DNA of 64,000 nt, from the NCBI RefSeq assembly GCF_032362555.1, contig NC_083506.1, positions 12,199,501 to 12,263,500 on the forward strand, written 5' to 3'. Source of the DNA: Amyelois transitella (taxonomy: Eukaryota; Arthropoda; Insecta; Lepidoptera; Pyralidae). The notes under the pieces are model-generated. The model saw only the letters and a program-made list of their open reading frames with translations. It was not told the DNA's origin and did not search any database. A program made the translations under genes and the position numbers. This document shows, piece after piece, positions 1 to 14,100 of the stretch (the first letter of the stretch is position 1; every line of letters begins with the position of its first letter).

Positions 1-289
1 TATAATAGTTATGTATGCAAATTTTATAATCTATTGCATGCAAGTGAATTTTGAACGTAACTGAAATCGAACATAGCAACCGACACCCGAACGACAATAA
101 GCAGGCGCAAGCGCAAAGCGCACTTGTCGGCCATTTTAACCTCTAAAGGGTAAGTTTCAATTAATTTCAATTGTGCATCCTCATTAGCAGTTTATTGATA
201 CTTGTTACTGAAATAAACATTGTTGTTAGGCTGCAATACTAGTTGTGCATTGTGTTTTATTCATAATTTATTATCCATGCTAATAATAT

Positions 290-440
290 GAAAATGTGCT
301 TTCGTCCGTCTTTCACGTCAAAACCACCGAACCAATCTCCATGAAATTCTGCATACATATATTGTCAGGACGGAAAAGGATATATTTTTCACGCGGATGG
401 AGCGGCGGGCGAAATTCAATACAATAGAAATACATAACAA
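290..440 (+). mobile_element. Helitron-like relic
   Basis: TTTCGTCCGTCTTTCACGTC start, GAACCAATCTCCATGAAATT middle, and TCACGCGGATGGAGCGGCGG end: the layout of the other relics that end in a cGCGG...CGGGCG segment. Decayed. Confidence 0.3.
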
Positions 441-723
441 TTCAAATATGAGGGTTCCCTAACATGTAAAGCTCTTAACATTTTACAAAAAGTATAGTAG
501 CATTTTAATTTATTGTTTCTATTTCATTGGCTGTGACAAATATTTTCAGGTGTAGTTTCGTGTGCTTTCAATGACGGACGTCTGAACAATTTTTAGGTAA
601 TATAATTATGTCATGTATTAACTCAATAGTTATTTACTGTATAAAATTTTACTATGTTTTCAAATATTAAGTGTTTATCATTCTCGGTGTTTTCTGTGTA
701 CATAAATTTATTTATTTTAACTT

Positions 724-825
724 TATGCGCGTAAAATGTACAACAGGTGGACTAAATGCCACATGGTATTCTCTGCCAGTCGAACCTTTGGACCAAACTG
801 AGATGGATGTACGGCTGGTATAAAT
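724..825 (+). mobile_element. LINE 3' UTR relic
   Basis: ATGCGCGTAAAATGTACAAC, GGTGGACTAAATGCCACA, TTCTCTGCCAGTCGAACC and GATGGATGTACGGCTGG recur nearly unchanged at 13500-13605. The rest of 1-1480 shows no gene. Confidence 0.4.
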
Positions 826-1484
826 TTGTACATAAATAATAGCGTAGCGTATCTACGGTACAATAATTCTACATGGTAACTATATGTTTAAAAAATACCT
901 ATTTTGGTCAGTATAATAAACATTACAATAATTCTTATAGGACTTATCACTGAAAGCGATAGCAGTAAAAATCGGGCAACATATTTTTATTTGGGAGAAT
1001 TATAAAGAAAGCAAACAGTAGCAGGTGGTGCACAGACATGATAATATTACAATAAAATAATAAAGAGGTAGAAACGTGAATAAAAAAATAATTAAATAAC
1101 AAACGTGATAATGGTATTGAAGTCCGACTCGCACTTAGTTGTTTTTTTTATTAATATTTTGCCGCTGTTTTTAAGACTTGTCGCATTAAGTACATTAAGG
1201 TTAAAAATAAAAAAACTTAAGAACTTATCTCATTTTATCATCTTTGTCTAACATGTTAAGTCGAAACATGTCCAAAATGGTGATTTATAGTAAAATGCAC
1301 TTCGGAATCAAAGGAACCTTAATCTTCAGGATCCAGAAGGATGTTATGACTGTAGCAGCATAAAGCTTGTGAACTTAAACGTCGTATAATCCAAACTTCA
1401 TACCTGATATTTATTATATGTTCATAGAGTTGAAATTGCTGTGTTTTAAATGATAAATGCACGAGCCTGTGCAGAGCTTAGAAC

Positions 1485-1648
1485 GAATTCAGTTCCACTG
1501 CGGCCGCGGACAGACGCACACTGCTGCGTGACTACCGGACAATACCGCCGAAACATACCAAAAATCGCGAAGTGTTGTGAACTTTTTAATACTTGAATTG
1601 TGCATCAAATTAAACAAAACGTGCTCGACAGGATTCTGCCGAAGCCAG
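1485..1648 (+). promoter_or_regulatory. Candidate promoter and 5' UTR exon of shifted/WIF1-like gene
   Basis: A locally GC-rich stretch in AT-rich surroundings. An arthropod initiator-like TCAGT lies at 1489-1493, followed by about 155 bp with no useful ORF, ending in a good donor (CCAG|GTAGGT, exon end 1648). A plausible acceptor lies just before the start codon of the shifted-like gene (AG at 5195-5196 after a pyrimidine-rich run). I infer a non-coding first exon joined to 5197 onward. This rests on composition and splice signals only; no TATA box is obvious. Confidence 0.4.
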
Positions 1649-4600
1649 GTAGGTGATTGTTTTTATTTTTTAATTTATTCTTGTCGCGAATTTCGATCGG
1701 GATAACAGCTATCTGGAAATAAAGATCATTGATCCCACTTGCGAGTTAATTGTTTAATCGATACGAAATTAACTTCAATTAACCCGATTGTGTTATAATT
1801 TTGTGTACAATCAGTAAATCAACATAACTATATTACCCTTGGTTTAATAAATATATCATTCAATAAAGACAAACACGTTCATACTACCTTCACGAATCGA
1901 TCATCTAAATCAACAATACTTACCTTATAGTTTTAGTACATACATACATACTTAAAATCACGCCGGAGGGGCAGGCAAAGACTACATCTTTCCACTTGCC
2001 ACGATCTCTGCATACTTCTATTGCTACATCCACATTCATAACTCTTCATGCAAGCTCGGCGGTAAACAAAGAAAAAGCGTCAACAATTTAACTTTTGAGT
2101 CAGCTTGTAAAGTTCTTTTATTAGACAAAAAAAAAAGTTGAGATTAAAAGCGTGAATAATGTAAACAGTAGTATCTGGCGCATGTAAACATATCGGATGC
2201 GTTATTAATAGGGGCTTAGGGGCTCCAATGTGAGCATGTCAAGCACGGTATCACCGAGATCGGACAACGTTGTCCGTTTATGCTAAATCAGGTTCAAGGC
2301 GGCATGTGCAATTATAAAACCGGCTGAGTATCCTTGTCAGTTTTAGACCATTTTTAGCGAACGTTTATAAAAAAAAAATCTAGACTTGTACATATTGAAA
2401 CCAAGATGTATGGCATATTTATAATATGTGAAATGTGCTGTCAGACTAAATTCACAATTAAGATAAGCCGATGCAGTTTTGTCTAATAGGACGTTAATAA
2501 TCACGTGTCTGTAAGTTTGTAAAATGATCTGATGACAAACGACATGGGAGGAGTGGCGAGGCACAGGAGCGGCCGTGAGCGCCGGACATTATTTTTTTTT
2601 TACTTTTTACTCGGTTACCTGTTCCGAGCGGGTATCGTATGGGCAGGTTAGCTGAACAAGTGTAGCCAGGGGTACCCAACATTTCGTATTGTTTCCTTAG
2701 TCTAAACCGGAGATAAGCAGCTTTGCGATTTTTTAACGCTTTAATAAGTACCTCGAAATTAGATAATGGTGACGTTAACATTTATCATCGTGGTATTATA
2801 GGTCAGTTCTAGTTTTTATAGCTTGTTGGTGATTACACCCGATAATGTACGTAATATTCTATTGTGCCCTTTGCCCTAAAAGCAAGTAGTTACAATCTCA
2901 TCGGTACGATGCCAAAACTAGTCCGAAAATTCCCTGTAAAACATTCAAATGCAACTGCAGATTTTCAAACAATCTTATTTTGTATGCTACGGAACACGGG
3001 GTAGTCTTCATTTAAAATTTGCTGTAAATCCAATGGTTGAAAATCTAATGAGTATTGTGTCGTCTGCCCCGCCGTCTCGTACATCCTGCGGCCGCGATAA
3101 ACGGTCCGAGTGCGAATGACCGACTGCACTTTTGCAAAACCCATGCCTAATGTTGCATTTATTTTTAAGTAATTTATTTGACGTCAACCAAGTTGTTAAA
3201 CCATACGACAATTATTAAGCGATATAATAATATCCTATAATAATGAATAAAAATTTTGAATTTGAATTTGAATTTGCATCTTTTTATCTCGACCGCCTGG
3301 GCTGGAGACCGTTATAACCAGGCGCACACTACAGACCCAAATCGAAACAGGTCTAAGCCTTTAATTAAAACTGGTTGAATTATACCTAATCAAGTTGGTT
3401 TGGATAGTCGAAATGCCCTCAAAAGTTTTGTGATTCAGAATATATATTTTCAAAATTGGATACAAGGTATCACTTATTGACTTAACATCACTTAAATCTA
3501 ATTATGTCTCCTACCGCTTCCAAAGCGCAAGTGAAGAAGAAGCGGCGGAACAAACTATACTGCAACATTTTCACCAGATTATTCAAAAAGGAAAACCTCT
3601 AAAACATTTTAATTACCACATGGAAATACCACATACTTCTTAAACTTAAATGAGTACTATAAACTACACAGATTATTAAACCACATCGCCTATAAAACTA
3701 CTAAAACTTATACTAAATACCTACCTAAATTATATCTGTTATTTTGTAGCTACATTTGCACTGGTAATTAAATAATTACTTATAATGATTGATTTGAAAC
3801 ATCTGCACATTGATTACTCGTCGGTTTGATTGAGTTTCATCTGACTGTTGCTTTATCATATCTAACGTTAATTTGGGGTTATCGTCGCGCCAATGTTCAA
3901 TAAATAATTATAATATTAATATAGGATGTCTTGTTAAATGAGTTACATCTAAAGTTCCATGCATGAAATGGCTTTGCTATAATGAATACAAAATATATGT
4001 AGACTCATCTTATAATGAATAATGAATACAAAATATAGACTCATCTTAAGATGGATTCTTATATATTTTTAAATTTTCGTTCTATTTTCCAGTCTAGTTC
4101 AAGTCGTATTTCGAATCAAGCCGTAGGTTGAATCGGTTTACTTAATCCATATACATTATGAGATAAAAAAAAAAATTGGCGCCTGCATTTTTCTGATTAG
4201 GGTCTTGTATCAGCATGTAACAGCTACATTGACCTGTTGATTCGGCAATACAAATTATTCCTTAATTGGACGATAAGATAAAACTTCAAATAGAAAACAA
4301 GATTTTTTTCTTTATTTACGCAAATTTAATAACAAACGCGATTTCTTGTCATTTTCAAGGTTGCAACTATTGACATTATATTTTTTTGACCTATTTTATG
4401 AAACGTTAAAAATGAACACCTAAAATCTATATGTACCACTTCACATTAAAACTTACCAAAAAAATAATATATTATTATTTTTTAATCGGACGAAGCCCAC
4501 AATGCAGTGATCTATAATTTGTCTACAACTAAAAATAAAAATAAAAACGTAACTACTTACTCCAAACTGTTGAGAATCCCTACAAATAGAGGCGAGTAAT

Positions 4601-5197
4601 TTTTTTTGTTAACACCTTTTGTACGTTTAATTTGACATCGGGAGCGGGAAAAAAAGCTAGTAGACATTACTTTTGACAGGGGATATTTAATGAAGTTGTC
4701 CGTTTTTATAAGCTCCGGTCTTTTCTCACGATGATACCTGTGGAAGCACGTCCAAACGGCCCAATCAATTATGTTAACTGTGATAATTTTTGTTTTTTCT
4801 CCTCTTTTTTTTTTTTGAGCGACGACGGTCGAAACGCGTTTTGTATGGCATTCAAACAAATTATACGCCAGTTACACGGTTATTATTGTGTGTATTTTTC
4901 ACGGTGTTTAACTTAACCACATTTTGAAATCTTAACATTTTATCAACAGAGGTGTCGGCAAATACAATATTAAAGCTTATTTAGGGAACAACGAAAACTT
5001 AAAGCACTTTTGTAAAAAAAAATATCAATGATCAACTCTCTAACAAAATATTTTTACGTTGCCTACATTTCTTGTTTTGTCGCGATGCAAATATATTTTC
5101 CCAAGTCAACTTACTAATGCTGTTACCTACAGTTGTAATTCAAGATAATTAATTAATGAATTAACGATTCTTCCTTTCAACTTATTCTTTTGAAAGC
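1649..5197 (+). other. Putative shifted 5' intron with scattered repeats
   Basis: AT-rich. Contents: a reverse LINE tail with coding relic at 1941-2066; a LINE 3' end with GAATTT repeats at 3167-3285 (plus); a reverse LINE relic at 3449-3590 (matches 29742-29880); and a short duplication at 3978-4050 (AATGAATACAAAATATA twice). No gene recognised. It is an intron only if the candidate 5' exon is right. Confidence 0.4.
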
Positions 5198-8100
5198 ATG
5201 TGGCGGTCGGCGTCGACGGGCGGGCGGCTGGCGGCCGGCCTGGCGTTAGCGCTGTCGCTGGTGCTGGGGGCTGGCCGCCGCGTGCACAAGGAGCCCGAGC
5301 CGGACGCGCGGCACCACACCGACATCTCGCTGTGGATCGACGAGCGGCAAGTGCGGATGTTCAGCGGTAAGAACTAATTGTATAATTTTAGGACCAGTTG
5401 TATGACAGTGAGTAAAGATGGCTACAAGGAGCCCGAGCCCGAAGCCCGGCACCACACCGACATCTCGCTGTGGATCGACGAGCGGCAAGTGCGGATGTTC
5501 AGCGGTAAGAACTAATTGTATAATTTTAGGACCAGTTGTATGACAGTGAGTAAAGATGGCTACAAGGAGCCCGAGCCCGAAGCTCGGCACCACACCGACA
5601 TCTCGCTGTGGATCGACGAGCGGCAAGTGCGGATGTTCAGCGGTAAGAACTAATTGTATAATTTTAGGACAAGTTGTATGACAGTGAGTAAAGATGGCTA
5701 CAAGGAGCCCGAGCCCGAAGCTCGGCACCACACCGACATCTCGCTGTGGATCGACGAGCGGCAAGTGCGGATGTTCAGCGGTAAGGACCAGTCGATCGAA
5801 CAGAAAGAAAGAGAAATAATGTAACTATGAGGAGCGAAGAAATAATGGAAAATGCAGAATCGATTATCCATAATCTATACTAATATTATAATCTATACTA
5901 TACTAATATCATAAAGCTGAAGAGTTTGTTCGTTTGAACGCGCTAATCTCAGGAACTACTGGTTCGAATAGAAAAATTATTTTTGTGTTGAATAGACCAT
6001 TTATCGAGGAAGGCTTTAGGCTATATAACATCACGCTGCAACTATAAGGAGCAAAGAAATAATGGGAGAATTATTCATCATTGAGGGTTTCAATGATGGC
6101 CATAATAACTATTCCACGCGGACGAAGTCGCGGGCACAGCTAGTATTGTATAATTTAAGGACAAGTCGTACGATAGTAAGTGAAGGTGATAACAAGGGCC
6201 CCAATCCCGACGCCAGACTCCACATCTATACATACATACATACATAAATAAAATCACGCCTCTTTCCCGGAGGGGTAGGCAGAGACTACCTCTTTCCACA
6301 TCTATATCTACTCATATACGAGTACTACTCACTATGGATAGTGAAGCGCCAATGCGATGTTCAGCGATAAGACTTTCTGGTATATTTGTTTAGACATTTT
6401 TCTTTATTTGTAAGATCTTTTACCTGATTCTATTGATATCTGCAGTTGTTGTTGTTACTGGTTGACCCAGAACACGGCGATAAGCAGACTTGTCAAGTAT
6501 GGACAAACATCATTATGATTACTCAAAATAAAATCACGTCTACATATATCCCTTGCGGAGTAGACAGAGCAAACAGTCATCAAAAGACTGAAAAGCCACG
6601 TACAGCTTTTTGGCTTAATGATAGTATTACAAAAAAAAAAAAATTAATTTGTAATTGAATAAAAATCTAGCCGAATTCCTTATTATATTAAATCGATGTT
6701 ATTTGATCCTTACTAAATACATTCTTAAAATCAGTTTAACTTATTTGATTCTATATAAATTTCTTTTGCAGGTTTATCGATGAAAATATTCGCAATAATG
6801 GACGGCAATGTGCAATCTTACATCTTAGACCCGAACTTCTCTCTCAAACTGCCCGTAATACCATCTGAAGTGGGTTACGTCAACTTCACGTGGAAGTCCA
6901 AGAAGCGATACGAATACAACTTCGAAACTCTCTCTTCGTCAGATCTCAATATAATGAAGCCGCCAGTGCTTTCTATCAAAACGAGAGGGCGAGTGCCGAA
7001 AACCCCTAAAGGTAGTTAAAAAATATAATTTAATAATGAAAATTTTATCTCGTACCTACTAGAGACACTTCGCTTCGCACGGGTAACATTTGTAGGTAAA
7101 AAACTTCTTTAGAAAACCCTCTTTCCAACGTTTAAACGGGAACGAAATCCGTCGACTTTCCGAGATTAAGTTGCGCATGCATACAGACAGGGAAAATAGG
7201 TCGACTTTATAATATGAAGTGATGATTCTTTAAATAATATTTAAAAGTACATACATAAATCACGCCTCTTTCCCGGAGGGGTAGGCAGAGACCACATCTT
7301 TCCACTTGCCACGAACCCTGCGCACTTCTTTCGCTTCTATATCTAAAAGTCTAGGTACAAAGGGGATTTTCTCTGCCAGTCAATCGAGCGGGCGATATAG
7401 AGGGACTTAGAACTTAATTGATACCTACAAATTTGTATAATTAAGTAGTGTCTCAGACAACGTATCTATTAACACGAAGTTTGTCCCCAGAGTTCAGTAT
7501 ATCGCTGCCTTGCATGGGTAATGTTAGTGGGGTGGCGACATTCGGCATCAGCCTTGAGCTGAAGACCGTTCACAACAATATGTCTCTAAAAGGTACCCCC
7601 TTGAGGTTAAACCTAAAGAAGGAATGCGCACAGAGAGGTGTGTATTTAGAAAGGACAGGTATAGTATCGCCAAACGCATTTTTAACACTTACGCGCCTGT
7701 GTTTTTGTTTGTTTCAATTTAAAAAAAATAAAATTAAGAAAAACCACAGACACATTACATTACCATAAACACAGGTGGAGGTTGATTTATTATCTATAGG
7801 ACATTCATTGTCATAGATATACATATCTATTATTTTTTGTAACACCCCAAAATACCATCAATTGGGAGGAAATAAAAGAAAAATATATTGTTGTAAAAAT
7901 CTTTCCAACATATTTTACCATTCAGAAGTTTACATAACTCGTTTTAAAACTAACAATGAAACTTTCAAAAACACAGACACAACGCTTACTGATACATTTT
8001 TTAATGGAACACTGAACTGTGTATAAAATCATATATTGATGCCCAGCTTATTAATGTGATTCATGCTTTTCTGTTTCATACAAACGAATCCATACAACCG

Positions 8101-11100
8101 ACGAGCCGGGTCGGAACTAAAACATTGCATTTCATTTGTTTCCGTTGAGCTTTGCTACTAATAACCCATATCTGTGAACCGCCATGTCATACCATGTCAT
8201 TTAAAGAATACAAAAATTACTTTATATTGAGAAATACTAAGACAAAATCACAATATTTATCACATCTTATGTACTTAACTTTGTTTTTTGATAAATGAGT
8301 GCGTAATAAAATGCAACACAGCCGAAAATGACACACTTACCTGCGTATTAAATAGAGAACTATCTATACTATCTATACTAATATTATAAAGCTGAAGAGT
8401 TTGTTTGTTTGAACGCGCTAATCTCAGGAACTACTGGTTCGAATTGAAAAATTCGTTTCGTGTTGAATAGACCATTTATCAAGGAAGGCTTTAGGCTATA
8501 TTACATCATGCTGCAACTATGAGGAGCGAAGAAATAATGGAAAATGCAGAATCGATTCTCCATAATCTATACTTACTACTATTACTATTACTTACTATTA
8601 TAAAGCTGAAGAGTTTGTTTGTTTGAACGTGCTAATCTCAGGAACTACCGGTTCGAATTGAAAAATTCTTTTTGCGTTGAATAGACCATTATTGAGGAAG
8701 GCTTTAGGCTATATGACATCACGCTACAAGGAGCAAAGAAATAATGGAAAATGTGAAAAAAAAACAAGGAAAATTATTCATCCGGACAAAGTCGCAGGCA
8801 CAGCTAGTATACCAATATTGATGGTTGTGTTGCTTTAACAATACGTCATTCGGCCTTTATACATGCATTGTAATAAGGTTTATGAGTTAGACATAACATG
8901 GTCGTAAATAAGCTGCTCAATAGACTAGGGAATACCAACTGTAATACTTACTACTATGCTGTAGAAATCTTAAATGCTGGTAACATTAGATAAAGTAACA
9001 ATCCGTTATTTATATTATAAAGTCTGTCTGTCTGTTCCGCTGGACCGATTAGATTAAAATTTGGTATGCTCATAGTTGAAAATCCACGTTCTAACGTAGG
9101 ACGGCAACATTTTTAGAAATTCCCACAGGAACGGTTAATATTGGGAGTTAACGGGCGGAGCCGCGGGCGTTCGCTAGTTTGTAATATCGCACGTTCACAA
9201 AATTAAAGAGTTAAGTTGCACATCAATTTGCAGAGACTTATTGAAAAAACAATCGCGACCGTCATTTACTTTACACTCAGAGAATGACAAATAATGTGCA
9301 CAATGATTGACATACGTCAAATCGCTGAAACTAATAAATTATACAAGAAAAAAAATAGCTCACGCCAAACATACTTGCCAATTTGTACACGAAGCGAACG
9401 AACATTTGAAGCAAAATCGCATTATGAGCAGTAAGAGATCATTATGTGAAATACACGAGTTTTTAACAACCCATTCGACATTGACATGGGGTTCACAGCA
9501 CTTGTATGTTTGTATGTGCCGTGAAGCCTGGCTTTTAATTCAGGCGATTAACAATGCATTGTTTTTTCTGGGCTGCCCGAGCTCTGGCTGGCTGAAGTGC
9601 GGTGCCTCTGCTCACAGTATTTGTGTTTTAGGTTGGTACAACTGCTTGCTTTTTTCCAATCTTCTTAAGACTCCGTTGTAAGCTTAAGTTAAGTATACTA
9701 TAGCTATCCAAAATCAGTATAAAATCGGGTAACGGCCTCTGTGGCGCATCGGTAGTGCGCTTGTCTTGTGACGCCGGAGGTCCCGAGTTCGAATCCCGGC
9801 CAGGGTTTGATGAGAAACGAACTTTCCTTAACTGTCCTGGTATGTTTATCATAAAATAAAGTATCGTTGAGTTAGTATCTAGTAACAAAAGTCTTGAACT
9901 TTCTTCGAGGCTAACACAATCTGTCCCGTATATATTTATCTAAATATTTATAAAATATATGTACTTTCATTTTCAAATAATACATCGCATTCACATGCGT
10001 ATATCACGTAATCACTAACAAAATAAACTTCAGCATGGCTCATTGATGGCATTTTGATTCTATTAGTCAGGTTCCTAGCCCATCGCCTAAAAGAAGAATC
10101 TCAAGTTTATTACACTTTTACTCGATAAGACTTATACAATATATCCTTATATCAATACATTATTTGTTAAATCAAATATAAACACGAGGTAAAAATTTCC
10201 TGAAATAGTTTCCTTAAATCATATCAATATGTAGTTTACTTAAGTAAAACACACTTTACTCCACTTTGGTAATATTAAATCGTAAAAACTTTTAAAAATA
10301 AAATTACACTTGAAGCCTACAGGAAGACGTTAAAATCTTCAATGGCAATCTTAAAGCAATACTGATTTTCAATGACCATTTTGTCATAACATTGCCATTT
10401 TGTATTAATGGCGAGGCTTAATTGTTTTTTAAGTCATGTTAAAATTGCGTTTGTGTTTTTATTTGATCTTTTGCATGGTAAATTTTTTATTGAATTTGAA
10501 ATTAATTAAAGTACAAAAGTCTTTTTGATGAAACATTAAAATAAATCCTAATAAAAAGAAATAACTAAACGTTATCACATGAGTAACAATCGTCTGCCCC
10601 CGTAGCGCGTTACGCACGACGCCATCTTTAAAACTATCGCTGTTTCGCTTTTAACTATGACGTGAAACGGGACGGCGATAGGTTTTTCGCGCGAAAACAA
10701 CGGCTACGCTCCGTGCCACGCAATATTATCAGATTACTTAATTTTACCTTCAAATTTTTCAATCAATTTAACCAACTTTCAAAAACGAATTCCAGGACCC
10801 GATCCCGAGTGCGACAAGAAATGTGCGAACCAGGGTTGGTGCAATCACGAGAAGATTTGCCAATGCCCCGAAGGATATATGGGGCAGCATTGTAAGACGG
10901 CGCTGTGCTACCCGCAATGTATGAACGGCGGGAATTGTACCGCGCCGGGGGTGTGTTCGTGTCCGCCGGGTTACCAGGGCCGGAATTGCGAAGGGGGTAA
11001 GGTATTTTATTGATGTAAGTACACATAATAAGTTCACGTGGAATATCATTGTAAGACTGCGCTGTGCTAGACGTTACAAAATGAACAAGGTAATTGTTTT

Positions 11101-14100
11101 AATTGCGAATGAGGTAACGTGCCTATTTATGTATTTATATATTTTTTTTTAACATTCCCTTAGAATTAGAAGTTAAATATTATTGTCAGTCATCGTTTAA
11201 ATTTCTTACAACATTTTTATGATTAATTGGTTAAAATTAATCATAAAAATGTTGTCTCTCATCCAGATTTCTATTCTAACTTTGGATAGTTGTGAAGTTG
11301 ACGTTATTGAAGAAAATGCTGCATTGCAGTTTGTTACCGTTTCTTCTACACTGACGCTCTGGAAGCGGCAATAAACTTGAATGTTGTGAAACCAAAAGAT
11401 ATGACAATTATTACATAATAACGAATAATTTAGAATTTCAGTCCGCAGTGTACGATCTGTTTAAAAATTCACCCTTTTTTGACAGTTTTCTACATTAGTC
11501 TCACTACCTGGGATATATCTTAGTAGTAGTCTTAGACGAGATATAACAATGAGGAGGTAAAGTACATGAACGTTACACCAACCATTTCTGTAAGAAACGA
11601 AATCTAACTACATTTAAAAACAAACCAACGGAGAAATTGCAAAAAAAATACTATATTGTTCTAACTACGACTCATTAACTATATCTTCTTGGAGATTGCG
11701 ATGGCCACTTTACATCCGGCCTTGATTACTTCAGTCAGAGCTTTGTAAAATGGCGCCTGCTCAGCTCCGTGGTCTATCCCTGTAATAAGATATTTATACA
11801 TACATACATATAATCGGTAGGGTGCCCGTGTGGCTCCCGGCATCAATGCACTTTTTTGCATTGGTGCCAATAGGACCACTCCATGTCTTTCCCATGGATG
11901 TCGTAAAAGGCGACTAAGGGATAGGCTTACAAACTTGGGATTCTTTTTTAGGCGATGGATTAGCAACCTGTCACTATTTAATTCTCAATTCTATCATTAA
12001 GCCAAATAGCTGAGCGTGGTCATTCAGTATTTTCAAGACTGTTGGCTCTGTCTACCCCGCAAGGGATATATGTAGACGTGACCATATGTATGTATGCCCG
12101 GTTAAAACGCGTGTTGCACATAAAAGCACCGGTTGGAGTCCCACCTCGGCCATGTACCAAAAAATATTTTCGAAGTACATTAGTTTCATTACTAACCAAT
12201 GCTTATAATGAGAGAAAACATCGTGAGGAAACCTGCACATTCAGGCAACCATCATCCAATACGGGTTAGGTTCCCATGTAGAGGTCAAACGAGAGTGAAA
12301 ATAACCTGACGCAACCAATCCAGGATCCATGTCCAGGCTTAACCCCGGTCTTCTCTCCAGAGTGGTGAGGATGCAACCTATCCAGGGGAAAAGACTTATT
12401 AACTGTCAAATTTACCTGTATCGTGATGCTCCTGTTCCTCATCACGGAACTTGGTGATCGTCTTCAGTATCTCCTTACCCCGGCCTTCTCTCCAGAGTGG
12501 TGAGGATGCAACCGGGACTATCCAGGGGAAAAGACTTATCAATGTCAAATTTACCTGTATCGTGATGCTCCTGTTCCTCATCACGGAACTTGGTGATCGT
12601 CTTCAGTATCTCCTTATCCCGGCCTTCTCTCCAGAGTGGTGAGGATGCAACCGTGACTATCCAGGGGAAATAGACTTATTAATGTCAAATTTACCTGTAT
12701 CGTGATGCTCCTGTTCCCCATCACATCCCTTGGTGATCGTCTTCAGTATCTCCTTACCCCGGCCTTCTCTCCAGAGTGGTGAGAATGCAACCGTGACTAT
12801 CTAGGGGAAAAGACTTATTAATTGTCAAATTTACCTGTATCGTGATGCTCCTGTTCCTCATCACGGAACTTGGTGATCGTCTTCAGTATCTCCCTGTCCA
12901 CGTTGGGGTCCTCCATCAGGGTCCGCAGCTGGTCGTTGTAGTGGTCCACTATGACTGTCTCCACGGCTACGGTGCAGGCCATCGCCGCTTCTTTGCCTAG
13001 GAGTGCTGTGCCTGGAAATGAAGAACGGTGCTTATTATTTACTAGCTGTGCCCGCGACTTCGTCCGCGTGGTATAGTTATTTTGGGCATCATTGAAGCCT
13101 TCAAGTATGAATAATTTTCCCCGTTTTTTATTTCACATTTTCCATTATTTCTTCGCTCGTTATAGTTGCAGCGTGATTTTATATAGCCTAAAGCCTACCT
13201 CGGTAAGTGGTCTATTCAACACAAAATAATTTTTCAATTTGAACCAGTAGTTCCTGAGATTAGCGCGTTCAAACAAACAAATTTTGCTTTTAATCTGCGC
13301 TGCCTCTTTGACTTTGATTTTCCTTTTTATTTTGGTTGACTGGAAGAAATCCCGATTGGGATAAGTCCGCCATTGTACATATTCTTTTATATTCAATGAC
13401 TGTTCTGATTTTGTTATATTTATTTTTATGTGCAATAAAGAGTTTACAAACAAAAAAACAAACAAATTTTTCAGTTTTATAATTTTAGTATACATTTGAA
13501 TCTTTATGCCCGTAAAATGTACAATAGGTGGACTTAATGCCACAAGGATTCTCTGCCAGTCGAATCTTTGGACCAAATTAAGATGGATGTACGGGTGGTG
13601 CGATAACTGTAAGAGATAATAATAAAAATATGAAAAGGTTACTTAATACACTTACATATAATACATTTACATACATAAGTGTGACTAGAGATATATACTC
13701 CATACATATACATAAGTTGGATGATTGTGTAGAGCTCAAGAAAATTATCAAAAAGAAGATTATGGACTTGCTCCCCGAATGCAAATATTTTACTCAAAAA
13801 AGAATTTTGCCTCATCAAAACACACCCTTAGTTTGATAAGTTCATCTGTTTTTCTAACGAGAATCATAATCTTAGGACACTTCTCAGTAAAACTATATTT
13901 TTAAGGGTTTATGACCCTGATAAAAGCTCACCAGCGCCAAGCGCGAATCCGGCCACATTCCACAACGGCGTAAGCACCGTCGGCCTCACTCTATACTCGT
14001 TGATCAACTGCTCGAACCGCTCTCTATGCTTTATCTCCTGCTCCCACATGTGCTTGATTGTGGGGCCGTCCGCCGTGTTGCCCAGTACCGCCATCTGTCC

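Noticed and set aside
2343-2781. Minus ORFs upstream of shifted
   Set aside because: Low-complexity AT-rich frames without domain, codon bias or splice context.
5246-5764. 172-codon minus-strand ORF with repeated LPLVDPQRDVGVVP
   Set aside because: It is the antisense of the 138-bp array over shifted exon 1; no independent domain or start context.
9727-9800. tRNA gene
   Set aside because: A and B boxes are present but the sequence continues into a repeated non-tRNA body, no full cloverleaf forms, and related copies occur elsewhere. It is a SINE.
11679-11966. 95-codon minus ORF as a separate protein
   Set aside because: Its C-terminal part is COQ7 exon 4; the N-terminal part is intron and antisense SINE-like sequence.
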